DNA from: Burhinus oedicnemus
Lineage: Eukaryota; Chordata; Aves; Charadriiformes; Burhinidae
NCBI GenBank assembly: GCA_008921705.1
Contig: VFFE01007631.1
Span: forward strand, 1,242,106-1,306,105
Direction: 5' to 3'
Length of the DNA: 64,000 nt
Positions 23,871-34,230 of the stretch are shown here, in pieces. A program made the position numbers and the translations under genes. The notes under the pieces are model-generated. The model saw only the letters and a list, made by a program, of their open reading frames with translations, did not search any database and was not told the DNA's origin. Position 1 is the first letter of the stretch. Each line of letters opens with the position of its first letter.

Positions 23871-24269
23871 TCTCAACTATGCAGCCAAACAGGGTGTTCA
23901 CGTACTTTGCTCTTTCTGTTTCCCATACATCCAGCATGTCCCGGTGTTCCAGGACATAAACATCCAGTCACGCACAATCAGTGTTCTGATTATGCTCTTT
24001 TCACCCGCACCCACACACAGCTGTATACTTTTGAACCCCTGTTATGGTCTGGCTGAGATCCACTTCTTTATCTATGTCTTTGTTCACTGCTTCTCAGGCC
24101 CGTCGGTGAGGCTGCTACCTGCCTTGCATTCCAAAGTGTTGCTACATTACAGCTCTAGCTTATCCTGCAAATCTGAAGGCCAGGAATGTGTCTGTTCCCT
24201 TCTGCAGACTTGCATCTGTAGCAAATGAGCTGTATGGAAAGGGTATAGTACCTACTTTGGAGATTTAAT

Positions 24270-24418
24270 TTCTTAGCTATTTTTGTGCCTGTGGGGAAAT
24301 CTTCAGTTAGCTCTTCAATTTTTTCTTCTGCAAAACAATGATAGTAATATCTGTCTAATGGGACTGTTGACAGCATTAATTGTGCAACGAATAAGCAGTA
24401 AGTGCTGTATTTAGCTTG
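24270..24418 (+). mobile_element. MIR-like ancient SINE fragment
   Basis: The order of motifs follows the conserved core and 3' half of MIR/CORE-SINE elements. There is a CTTAGCT…TGTGCCTG stretch, then TTTCTTCTGCAAAACAATGATAGTAATA (compare 'tcatctgtaaaatggggataataata'). GGGACTGTTGACAGCATTAA then matches 'gggttgttgtgaggattaa', and AGCAGTAAGTGCTGT matches 'agtaagtgct'. Divergence is high, as expected for a repeat of amniote age. The left limit is uncertain. The assignment is by motif order only. Confidence 0.6.
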
Positions 24419-27400
24419 TAGACAGTAGTAACAAATGTTCACTGTCTTTAATGCCTCAGTCTTAGTTTCATGAAGTTCTAAGACTGTGCAGGGCTTCTCC
24501 ACAACTTTTATTCTTGAAACTCTGCTGGAAGGAGAAGCTTCTCTTTTTTTAAGCGCTGGAATCGGGAGAGTTCCTGCTGTTTCTCTTAGAAGATGACGCG
24601 TGTGGGTGCTCCATATTCTTTAACTTCAGCTGCTGCTGGGCTGTCATTTGCACATACAACAATATGTACAACAGTTCTGGGACTTGTGCATGTACTTGAC
24701 TTTGTACTTTTCTCGTTGGCTGGAGTATCTCTCATTAATAGTATTGGTCTTCCTAGGAGGCTATTGATTCAAACATAAAAATATTCTTCTCTTGCTTCAG
24801 ACTTTATCTTTACGTAAGTGAGAAGTTGATAATGAGATTTCTTTAGAACTTTTCCATCATCCTATACAATCTGCTGACGGGAGTGTAAAGCTGATTGATT
24901 TTAAAAAACGGTATAGAAATCCTGTAAAAAAGATAGTAAATGCCACAACATTTTCAAAAGGTTCTTGTGGCACCTTATCATGTTGCTTTAGAATTTAATT
25001 CCTTTCTCCTTAGAATCTGTATGAGTTTCCTATAGATTTTTCTGGAGGTGAGTTGAAAATGTTTGATTATTCAGTATTAGTGCACAGAAGTAATACATAA
25101 GCATGTATATCACGACATAGCAAACATTAATACAACTACTTCAGTCAGACTTTGATGCACTGCAGTTTCTCAGGCTCTCTGTGGAAAAGGATATATTTAA
25201 GGAACTCCAAATGGAATTAAGGGCTTTGGGATCATTCCCTCCATGACCATTAGTAGTGATCAAGAGAAAATGTAAAGTATGTAGCTCGTATGCAAACTGA
25301 CTGTGTGTTACTTCTGTCAGAAGTTTCTTATTTTCTGTAGGCCTGGTTCTGTGAAAGATTGGGGACTTGCTGGGATTTCCAGAATTTAGCATCTCCCAGG
25401 TTGGCAGGCTAATGGGGGAAAGAAAATTGAGACTCTCATCTGTCAAAAGCAGCATATAAAACAAATCCTTGAAGTGATGTGACCTAGAACTTTGGTGAAC
25501 TATATAGCCTTCTGACTGACCGAACCAAGAGCATAACACTGCTGCTGTTACTTAATGGTGGAAGCAGAGAGAAGAAATAAAACTGTCAACTTTCTAAACA
25601 GGATGACTGGGGTGAACCAATAGCACTGGGAAGATTTATTTATTTTTCTTTGCTGAGGTTGATATGCTGCGTCTTTTGACTTCAGAATTCTTCACTCTGC
25701 CATTTGCCTGTGTTTAACTGCAGCTTTTTCATACAGCAGGTGCCCTATTGAAACACAGTACAGATCTGCTTTATGTTTTTGCTGAAAGTATGATAAATAG
25801 ACACCAAAAACCAGCCCAGCCTTCAGCTGGGATTTTCATTTTCTGTTTTCAATGTCAATACATTTGTGCTTTTAGAAGTGCTGCAGGTATTTTTTCAGAA
25901 ATGTCCATTCTGAGTTTTTTGATGCTGCCTTTTCAGCTACCATGACCAACTTTTCCATAGTTATTAGTATTCCTTCCTTATTCACATGCACTGTGTAGTC
26001 CTTTCTCTTCCAACTCCCAGCTTTGACGTGTCTTGAGAAATCATTTTCTTCTTTTTTTTGATCTCATGAACGTAAAAGGCAGTGGTCTTGTGCAGTGCAT
26101 TGGAGCTGGAAGCTGCTGCAGAAAGGTGAATAAGAACATAAGAATATGAATACAATAGTTGATGAATATACATCTCTTCCAGCCTCTACTGAATATTGAA
26201 AGCATGCTTAGTTGAGGAAGTACCACAATAGCTTGCTGGGAAGTTACATACTTCACTTGTGATGGAACTAAAGCTTGTGTTCACCTTGTTCTCCTGTTTT
26301 GTGTAGAAAACCAGTCTACTCTGCTGAAGAGAATTTACTTTTACCCTTGGGGCAGCTACCATCCTCTATGCTGGAAGTTACTGCTGAGATGCAGCAAACA
26401 CGTGAGAGAGTGACTATTGCACAAGCTGAGGGTCTTAAAAACAGTGAATAAAAAAATCTTCAGAGCCTTCCTATGCAGAAGATGTGTTATTCAAGGCAGG
26501 AATTTTAAAACAAACACTTTTTAATGTTTATTTCGGTTTTGAAAGAAAACATAGACACTATGCAACACAAAGGCGACTGGGTGGGAGGGATAATCTGTAA
26601 CCTCACAAGGAATTCTAATGCTTGTCCTCAATATTTTTGGTAAGAGTTGGGCAACTATATCTACTTGGGATCTTTAAAAGTATCTTCCATGCTTTTTTCG
26701 GGGGTTATGCCAAACAAAGACTGGAGGAAGAAATTTTGTATTTGGCCTTATAAAAAGACACTAACCACAACCGAAATCAGCCTTTTGTGGGGTACTGTGA
26801 TGTTTAGAGTTGCTCTCCTTTGGGTAATACATAAAACTGAGGATCTCCTCAGGTTGCTTTGTATTCATTGGGGCTCATCAGAAAAGTAGTGAGATTAGCT
26901 TCTCCATCTTGGCTGAACTCCAGATCTGTTAATGACGTATTACCTACTTAATTTTCCACTGCATCTTTGGTTAATAGGAAAGGTACAATTTTTTCACCAC
27001 TTGCTATAAACTGTAAAGTGGTATTTATGTACTGGTAAGCAATGGCTGCATTTCAAGCCACAGCTGATTGCATTTCAGAGGAGTATATCAAAATACTCCT
27101 GCTGAATTGTAGAACAGTTAGTTTACAGTTTGTTTTGGGATCCTTCATGATAAAAATGCACTGTGTGTGGTCCTCATCCAATGCCCAGTTAAATGGAGAA
27201 TGTAGTTCTGTTACAAGAGGATTTAAAGGAATACTAAATGTGGTAGCATTTAAAAATATGTGCTGCTTCTTGCCAGTATGTAAGCAAACCTACAAAATCT
27301 TAAGATGCAAATATTTAAAGGATGTATATAAAAAGGAAAAATTATACACCAGTGTAGAAAGCATTAGTGATAGTGAATGATTATATTAGTTTGACAAGGA

Positions 27401-28506
27401 ATAGGGTTGACTAAGTTCCCTTATACGTATTAAGCGATATGTTTAATGAGAAAACAGAAATATAAAGTCCTATGAGTGCCAAAAGCATGTCACTGCTAGA
27501 ATGTAAACTTTTACATTTTCGACTCCTGTTGATTTACGGTACTAGTCCAGCAAGTAGCACATAAATTGAAAAACAACTTTAATGTAAGCGCTTGTGCATG
27601 TGCTTAAATATTTAAATAATTAATCTAGTTGTTCATACTTAAGAGCTGCATTGAGTGGCTATTGCATTTCATTTCTTAGACTTTAAAAAATGATAACTGC
27701 TAAGGTGATGTAAGGTCTGTTTATGTTGCAGACTAGAGCATAAGTTGTCTCAATAATGTGTATGGTAGCTGTGGCCAAGTTTTTGTTTGACTTCACAGAG
27801 CCACATCACTTAGGTCGTTAAGTCCAAATCACTGCTGTGTCCACTAGGGACATGCCAAGTTTCCCGTAAACCCTTATATCCCATTACAAAGTGACTTTTT
27901 GGAAGGCCACCTTCTCCTGACTCCTTTTCTTCCTACATACCTCAGGAGCTAGCCTGGTACCAAGCTAGCCTAACCCAACTAAATGGGTGCTGGGCATTTC
28001 CCTGTTAACCCATCATTAACCCAAGCATCCTACACTGGAAGGAACAGTATCAACTGCCTCATAAACTGAAGGAAAATTAAATGTAAAGGACAATGTATTG
28101 CTGCATAACTGCATTGAAGTCCTGAAACCACTATAGCAGTGTAAGTTATAGTGTCCTTAAACAGAAAAAAGTTAGCTCTGCAAACCGTTAAACATCTTTG
28201 CGTGTATAAGCCATTGCAATTTGGACAGGAAATTGGATAGATCCTAAGTCTAGGTCTTATAAGATGCTCCTTATTCTCAGTTTCCTCTGAAGTCTGCAAG
28301 GATGAAATGTCTTGTGCACTCTACAAACTGGTATCTTTCAAGAGTGACAGCCAGAATAAAATCATCAGGATAAATTTTGCTTGTCCTTCCACTGTTAATG
28401 GGATGCCTCTTGAGTCCCAGTTCCTTGTCTTTTCCTCTAATCACCTGGAAGTGGTCTTTTAATTCTTTTTTTTTTTTACCCTCTAGTCTTCCCCCTTCTC
28501 ACCCAG

Positions 28507-28687
28507 TGACTTACTATGGAGCTGTATCTGCCTTAAAAGCTTGCAAGGGGAACTTCAATCAATCCAGTCACTTCTCACGCTCATGGAACCCTTTCACACT
28601 GTCCGGAAAGTGTTTTCTCTGAGTGATGAATTTTTAGTGGAAATTGCAGAACAGAGAGATTTGACACACTCTGACACTGATATCTAA
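28507..28687 (+). other. Low-confidence candidate terminal coding exon
   Basis: A pyrimidine-rich tract ending CTTCTCACCCAG (AG at 28505-28506) forms a plausible 3' splice site. After it a frame stays open to TAA at 28685-28687. Its last part (ATG at 28582) reads MEPFHTVRKVFSLSDEFLVE and then IAEQRDLTHSDTDI, a low-cysteine, mixed-charge composition more protein-like than most frames here. The frame is short (66 codons from the previous stop), no domain is recognisable, and no partner exon was found. It may well be chance. Confidence 0.15.
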
Positions 28688-29935
28688 ATTACTGCAAACA
28701 AATGAATCCCCGGCCCCCAAAATAAGCACTTGCACACTCGCTGTCTTTCCTGATCTGGATAAAAAGACAAATTTAGGTAAATCTGTGTTATGCAGGGGTT
28801 TTGCATTTATTCATGCAGTTGGTTTTGGCTGTCTTACAAATATATACTGTACTGCATCCAAAAATCCTACACTAAAAGAATTCTAAGGTTGCAAAGTCAA
28901 ATATGTTGAAATTGGGAAGTGCAAGAATTAAGTTTGCCTGTGTGACCTTAATTCATCACCTTAGCACATGTTTGTTATAATAAAATGTGCAATAATGTAA
29001 TTAAATATTGTGGTCTTTTTTTCTCCGTCCAAGAACCCAGCTTCGTTCAATGAATTTTTTATTTAATATTGTCTTCACATCTCCACCTCCTTGATCCTTG
29101 TACTGAATGCAAAATTATTAATTTATTGAGGGACTTTACTAGGAATGGCTCAACACAGAATCTGGATGTTCTGCAAACATTCATGAATTTAACTCCTAGC
29201 TGAGACTGGTTTCTATTAATATCCCTTCTCATAGGCCCAAGAGACCAAAGCCAAGGATCTGCTAAGTTTGGGTGGCTAATTTAAGGCATGAATCTTCAGG
29301 TTACTTAGCATACAGGGTACTTCTTACATTCAAACCCTACTTCCAATATTTTAGTTACAGAATTTATGTAAAAGCATTCCCAGGCATTTTGGCAGAAAAC
29401 CGTGAATACTTATTAGTGAGTAACCTGTGACAAATTTGTTTTCAGCAACTTGCTAGTGTTAAGCAGAAGTATTGGGGGGGCAGCACTAGTGGTTTACTGG
29501 AGTACTGTTTAACTGCCCTACCCATTAAATAATCCCTCCTTTTTAAGCATCTTCCTGCAACCTTGACTTCAGACTTTCTAAAGTGGTTGACAAATATCCA
29601 GGACATGTACAAACAACGGTCTCTCGATCCATAATACTGATTCATTCTCAAATGGCCATCTTGTGAACTGAATGAGGTGGGACCCAATTTGTTATCTCAA
29701 AACTTTTCCGGGGAAGGGGAAGAGAGTTATAGTTAAACATACATAAAACCTTCTGAAAAGAGAGCTACTTAGCTAGCATTAAGGTTCTTCTGCAGATTTG
29801 AAACAGAAATTTTCAGAGATTTGGCTTTTCCATCTCTTGCTGCAGAGATGACAAGGGAGACAGCTATCACATGTAGATGTAAAATCCACAGGTCTTCAGC
29901 CATTTTCCTAAACCCTGGAGACACTAACTTGTCTT

Positions 29936-29953
29936 AAAAAAAAAAAAAAAAAA
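29936..29953. repeat. A18 homopolymer
   Basis: An uninterrupted run of 18 A in AT-rich DNA. It is not attached to a recognisable retroposon. Confidence 0.85.
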
Positions 29954-30384
29954 GGATCAATTTGGGTAAAAGAAAAATAATGAGTCTTTTCTCCTGGTTG
30001 TGAAAAATGGCACACTATTTTTATCTCTAACTTTAAGTGTAAGTATAAAGTTCAGCCTCAATATTTAAAACATGCGAAGTTATAACCAAATGAAACAAGG
30101 ACTTATGCTACGGAAGTGTCAAATATCGTTAATACGGCTACTAGCTCCATATAGAGCATTGTGCTGTTCTTTTTAAACATAAATTAGCAAAAACCTGAAA
30201 TGTCGTTAAGCAGTGCTTTTGTTGGGTATGTAGCTGGGCATACCATGTAGAATAATGATACTTGTTTCTGCAAAGCAGCACGCAACTTTGTAGAATTTTG
30301 AAGATCTCGGATAATGGTTTTCTTCCTGCAGAGAGGTTTTAGTTTTCTTTTCAAAGTTGAGTGTCACTGTTGTAAAATAAAAGG

Positions 30385-30412
30385 TTGAAGTAGCAACCTT
30401 TTGCTACTTCAA
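30385..30412. repeat. Perfect 12-bp hairpin with 4-nt loop
   Basis: TTGAAGTAGCAA (30385-30396), loop CCTT, then the exact complement TTGCTACTTCAA (30401-30412). No U-run follows on either strand, so it does not look like a terminator. The stem is too short for a microRNA precursor. Confidence 0.92.
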
Positions 30413-31981
30413 GATGGTTTTTCCACATACTAAGAAAAATATGGTTATTTTATTTAGAATAGCACCCTAAGAGCATTACCTTTTACTAATTTTCTCAGCT
30501 CTTGTATTTATAGGGAAAAAGGGATTGTAGTGGCTTCCCAGCAAGTACTTCTGCTCCCAGATGGGTTTGAGGCTGTTTCAAATGGGTTCACATGTAATTC
30601 AGCTGTATCAGTTAATATTTGGAATCATGAGCTCTGCAAAACAGACCTCTCAACTAGAGGTGGGGAGAATTTAGGAGGTGACTAGGGTTTATGTATGTCA
30701 TGGGATATACTCAAAGTGGTGATGTTCACAACTCTTGGTGCCATGCAGATTGGCAAATGGTAGTGAGATCCTCGGCATGTGCCTTTTTGACAAGAAGTCA
30801 TTGAGGTGAAAGTCAGTATATCAAATGTGAAAATCTTGAATCTCTAATACAAGTACTTGCTTCTTTACCAAAACAAAAATACATTTCAGTTGCACTCAGT
30901 GACTTTTTGGTAATATACTACAGAAAGCACGTTTTAACCAAAGCAGAAAGTTGTGTTAAACAGATACTGCATGAGATTGGTGATTGCCAAGAAATGTGGG
31001 GGAGGTGGAGAGGGAAGGTATTAAGTGTTTTTATTACAATGTAAGCTTTTTCTTGCCATTCTGTGTAGTGTATTCATGATCCTCAAAACCTCTTGAACAT
31101 TTGGGATGTTGAGTTTTTACTAAATCCTGAAACAATCTCACTTTCATAGCATTACCTGTATGATAATGCCTGTAATGAAATTGTACAAACAAAAGTGGGG
31201 TATGGAGATGTTAAATCCAGTGGAGCTGTAACCTACATTTCACTCCATTGTAAACAATATCACAACATAGAAACAGGTTGGAGCCTCCCTCAGGTGCTGT
31301 TCCAGACTTTTGGAAGGTGTAGCTAGAGATGGAGGGTTATTAATGTTTTGCAAATAGTTGAGATAATTGCTTTGTTTTGATGCCATGTCCTGCTAAAGGG
31401 AGTTCAGTAAGCTTTTGAATATTAGTTCTTGAAAGTTACAAGTTCCTTACATAACTTTACAGTAACTTTAAGGACATAAACAAATGTAAGAAATGAGATG
31501 GTGGTCACGCTACTTCATACAGGCTCTTTAGTTTCTACGAATGCTTTCTGTTGCTATTATTTTTGCCTATTAATTCATACAAATTCATACCTTACAAATA
31601 GTTCCTTCCAGAATTACTGGTCTGTGAGCTGATGCTTTCAAAAGAATTGCTTGGGTCTGGATGCCTTATTTTGTCAGCCAGCTAATATTATTTGCAGACT
31701 CCATAGCTATATAATAGCATAAGCGCTGCAGTATAACAAAATCACATGAAAGAAGGTTTAGAGAAACAGACAGACTCCTAAACCCCAGGAATATTTGGGT
31801 GACAGAGATAAAAACTCACTCCACCTTCTCAAATGCTTACAAATATTTGTTAAGAAGAATGAATGAACACACAGCAAACCAGATTTGAAAGTAGAGTATT
31901 GTGGTAATTTCTGCCTATTTCTCCTCATCTAACCTATACTAGTTCATGTCCAAAACCAGTAATCTGTGTTATGGACACTTT

Positions 31982-31997
31982 AAAAAAAAAAAAAAAA
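31982..31997. repeat. A16 homopolymer
   Basis: A run of 16 A preceded by a short T run. Simple sequence only. Confidence 0.85.
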
Positions 31998-33499
31998 TGT
32001 TTCCACTTTAAATGAAAAAGATCAATTTAAGGTGTAGGAATATAGTTTACAGAAACAGCAAAAGTATTTGAGACCAACAGTTTCTACAAGTAGGGCTGGA
32101 GGTAGAGGGAAGTCTTGTATTACCTTTGTATTTTTTCACATTTGTTAGACGTAATTTTCTGTTAGTCTGAATGACCCCCCCCTTAATTTTAAGATAAGTT
32201 GAAGTCCAAAGAGAAGCTTGGATTTTTCACACTTGAGTTACAATCTCTCTGAGAATAATGATTTGTCAAAGAAATGCTGACAGGCCCTTACCTTATCTGG
32301 TATTTGAAATATTTATGGAAATGGTTTAGCTTTCATATCTATGCCCATTTCAATTTCTACAGCAATAAGGAAAAGTTATGCTACAATCTTAAAATTCAAC
32401 TGGTTTGACTATTTTAAATATGTTGTGCAAAACATGAAAAGGCCTGTTTTAGGTCCCAGTAGGTAAAGACTCATGTGCATAATACATGGATATTTTCACT
32501 TTTACTAAGGTCATAAATTGTTCTGATGTAATGGCAACATTCAATTACAAAAACAAACAAAACCTTTTATGTCCAAGATTTATGCCTAGCTGAATTATAA
32601 TGATGTACCTTCAAATACAGTAGAAATGAAAAGTTTAGGGATAGATGTATAAAATTACTATTGATAACAGCTTATGGAAAATACTAATGGATACAATATT
32701 ATGGGTATAAAAATATAGTTACACTAAGGATGAATAAACAATACTTTTAGTGAACTGAAGGATAAATATTCCTCAAACAACTGAAGCTGAGCTGTTGGAA
32801 AAGATATTTATCAACCAGAAATAGATTTTAAAATTATGTTCAACTTTTGTGATATGAAGATTGAGCATCTTGATGAAACAAACAAAAAGAATCACATATC
32901 TACTAGTTGGGATGTAGTGGAGACCATAGTTTAAATATTAAATGTTGACCTGACTTTCTTAAGTCCATGGGATACCTTACCATGTGTAAAGCATGTACGT
33001 AAATCACAGTAGGATCAGAGTGTAAATTGTCCAGTCACTGGGAAGGATAGGTTTATTATTTTGGGAACAGTCAATTCACAGCTTCAAGGCCTGTATCATT
33101 GTTCAAATTGTACTAATTTTATATTTTCTAGTGCTTATTTTCTGTCGTTTAAGTGAATTACATTATTGATTCTCAGAAAAATAAAAATTGTAAAATATCA
33201 AGATATTTAGAGAAAAAAAAAATATGATGCCAACGTGAGCTGTGATTTAACTTTATTACATGGATCATGTTAGCAACATTTCACAAGTAATAAATAAGTT
33301 GTTTCAGAACAGGATCCACAAAGAGGAACTGGGAACTTAAACTGTTTCAATACTTTAGTGGATCCCTATTACTTAAAGAAAGAGGGCAACAATTAAAACT
33401 GAGTAAAATGCCATGTGCAATTCTTTGATTATTTCCATTACCCCTACTGGATAAAGCCTTCAAAAGCTTTTTTCTGGGGCTTTGTGAGAATGGCAAAGT

Positions 33500-34230
33500 T
33501 TGGCACCTGGGGAGAAATAGCCTGATGCACCAGCACTGGCTGGGGAATGGCCAGCTGGAAAGCAGCTTTGCCTGAAAGGCCCTGGGGTCCTGGTGGACAA
33601 CAAATTGGCCATAAGCTAGCTTTGTGTCTTCATGGCACAGGCGGCTAACAGCATCCTGGGCTGCATTAGGAAGAGCATCATCAGCAGGTTAAGGGAGTTG
33701 AGGTGATCATTCCCCTCTCCTCTGCACTTGTGACATTGCAATGTGGCCTGGTATGTCCAGTTCTGGGCTCCCCAGTAGAAGAAAGGCATCAACATACTGG
33801 AGCAAATCCAGTGAAGGGCCACAGAGACATTTACGGGCTGGAACATCTCTTATGTGAGGACAGGCTGAGAGAGCTGAGACTGTTTAGCCCTGACAAGATA
33901 AGGCTTGATATCTGTAAATGGGAGTGTGTAAAGGAGACACAGAAAAATTCTTCTCAGTGGTGCTCAGTGAAAGGACAGAAAGCAATAAGCACAAATTAAA
34001 ATACAAGAAATCCCATTTAAACATAAGGAAAAACTTTTTTTTATTGTCAGGATGATCAAATACTGGAAAAGGTTACCCAGAGAGGTTGTGGAGCCTTCAT
34101 TCTTGGAGATTTTCCAACTGGACACAGTCCTGGGCAACCAGCTCTTGGTCGCCCTGCTTGAGCAGGGATGTTGGACTAGATGACCTTCAGAGGTCCTTTC
34201 CAACCTCAACTATTCTGTGATTCTATGAAT
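33500..34230 (+). mobile_element. CR1 LINE, 5'-truncated and decayed
   Basis: Starts near GGGGAGAAATAGCCTGATGC and passes through GTCCTGGTGGACAACAAATT. It then follows the same order as the copy at 15.7 kb: CAGTTCTGGGCTCCCCAGT, GGGCTGGAACATCTC, then CCCAGAGAGGTTGTGGAG. It ends in TGTTGGACTAGATGACC and a CTATTCTGTGATTCTATGA tail. The open piece at 33703-33999 and a minus-strand shadow at 33964-34209 are remnants. Several indels and an apparent internal deletion near 33900-33950 break the reading frame. It is older than the 15.7-kb copy, judging by divergence from the shared segments. Confidence 0.95.

Larger units (their letters stand above)
23770..24152 (-). mobile_element. Solo LTR (class II, ERVK/alpharetrovirus-like) with 6-bp target duplication
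   Basis: The LTR proper is 23776-24146 (371 bp), flanked on both sides by TTACAG (23770-23775 and 24147-24152). On the + strand it begins TGCAGCGGGC and ends TTGCTACA; the reverse complement of that end is TGTAGCAA. The termini are thus TG…CA with matching TGYAGC ends. On the minus strand the order is U3, a TATA box TATATAAC (+ coordinates 23843-23850), and AATAAA only some 15 nt later (23824-23829). It ends with a 48-nt stretch closing …CCGCTGCA. Such a very short R region and a 6-bp duplication are typical of alpha/beta-type (class II) elements. No internal genes remain, so it is a solo LTR. A 199-codon frame on + (23629-24228) runs across it and is a chance frame. I did not match it to a named family. 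Confidence 0.88.
24419..33499. other. Non-coding stretch
   Basis: No supported gene. It holds the low-confidence exon candidate at 28507-28687, A18 at 29936-29953, the hairpin at 30385-30412 and A16 at 31982-31997. The frames at 25141-25539 (-) and 27042-27380 (+) lack recognisable domains. 30420-33480 is particularly AT-rich and featureless. Confidence 0.5.

Noticed and set aside
23629..24228. 199-codon frame as a real gene
   Set aside because: Most of it lies in an antisense solo LTR with a clear target duplication; no domain, signal or splice context supports a protein.
30385..30412. Hairpin as a microRNA precursor or terminator
   Set aside because: A 12-bp stem is too short for a pre-miRNA and no T-run follows for a Pol III or intrinsic-type terminator.
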